A stretch of DNA of 6,212 bases from Bacillota bacterium. GTDB lineage: Bacteria; Bacillota_I; Bacilli_A; Acholeplasmatales; Acholeplasmataceae. Shown here piece by piece: positions 6,175 to 6,212 of this stretch. Both the position numbers and the translations under genes were made by a program. The stretch is taken from the NCBI GenBank assembly GCA_023458995.1, contig JAEWVV010000094.1:1-6212 (forward strand), read 5' to 3'. Under the pieces are notes generated by a model. It worked only from the letters and a program-made list of their open reading frames with translations, did not search any database and was not told where the DNA came from. Each line of letters starts with the position of its first letter. The first letter of the stretch is position 1.

Positions 6175-6212
6175 ATTTAAATACGAAAGGTGCACCTAAA
6201 GCAGCCCATACT
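6143..6212 (-). CDS. Possible 3' end of an upstream gene (last 22 codons)
   Basis: A frame open from the window edge encodes VWAALGAPFVFKYGTKHLRKKV and stops at TAA 6143-6145. A hydrophobic stretch followed by a basic end is what the C-terminus of an inner-membrane protein often looks like. It would overlap the start of the elaA-like gene by 32 bases. The run is too short to tell from chance in AT-rich DNA, and I do not recognise a family. Confidence 0.25.
   Translation of the reverse strand, partial: VWAALGAPFVFKYGTKHLRKKV

Noticed and set aside
1..6212. CRISPR arrays, insertion sequences, tRNA or rRNA genes, phage or defence systems
   Set aside because: No direct repeats with spacers, no transposase motifs or terminal inverted repeats, and no tRNA or rRNA cores were seen; the region is core housekeeping DNA.

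Overview
The window is AT-rich and nearly gap-free, and every supportable gene reads on the minus strand, so transcription runs from high to low coordinates. The content points to a Firmicutes/Mollicutes-type bacterium, most likely a wall-less Acholeplasma-like lineage. The gene order copies the Bacillus subtilis alaS region (alaS, ireB, yqgF/ruvX, yrzB, mltG, yrrM, yrrN, yrrO). Two members are absent: ireB, the substrate of the PASTA-kinase pathway, and mltG, the peptidoglycan-terminating lytic transglycosylase. TGA is used as a true stop at several gene junctions, so this is not a genetic-code-4 mycoplasma. The assignment is an inference from about 6 kb only.

Region by region in transcription order. 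At 6143-6212 there may be the last codons of an upstream gene. At 5734-6174 lies an ElaA-family GNAT acetyltransferase gene split by one in-frame TAA. At 5461-5695 a promoter is followed by a complete alanine T-box leader with a GCU specifier, an antiterminator and a terminator. Then comes an overlapping operon: alaS (2857-5436), ruvX/yqgF (2426-2860), a DUF1292/YrzB-family gene with a very acidic tail (2140-2439), a TrmR/YrrM-type tRNA methyltransferase (1577-2143), a YrrN-type U32 protein without any cysteine (696-1580), and a YrrO/TrhP-type U32 protein that runs off the left edge (1-699).

The genes share a theme of tRNA-Ala and wobble decoding. AlaS charges tRNA-Ala. The T-box senses uncharged tRNA-Ala. 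The U32 proteins and TrmR are the known route to 5-hydroxyuridine and then 5-methoxyuridine at wobble position 34 of tRNAs for four-codon boxes, including alanine. All genes from alaS onward overlap the next by 4 or 14 bases, so one alanine-responsive switch and coupled translation probably govern them all. The most interesting idea here is a possible feedback loop. If the organism has only tRNA-Ala(UGC), reading the GCU specifier needs a U34-U pair, which is the kind of pairing that the downstream enzymes' modification helps.
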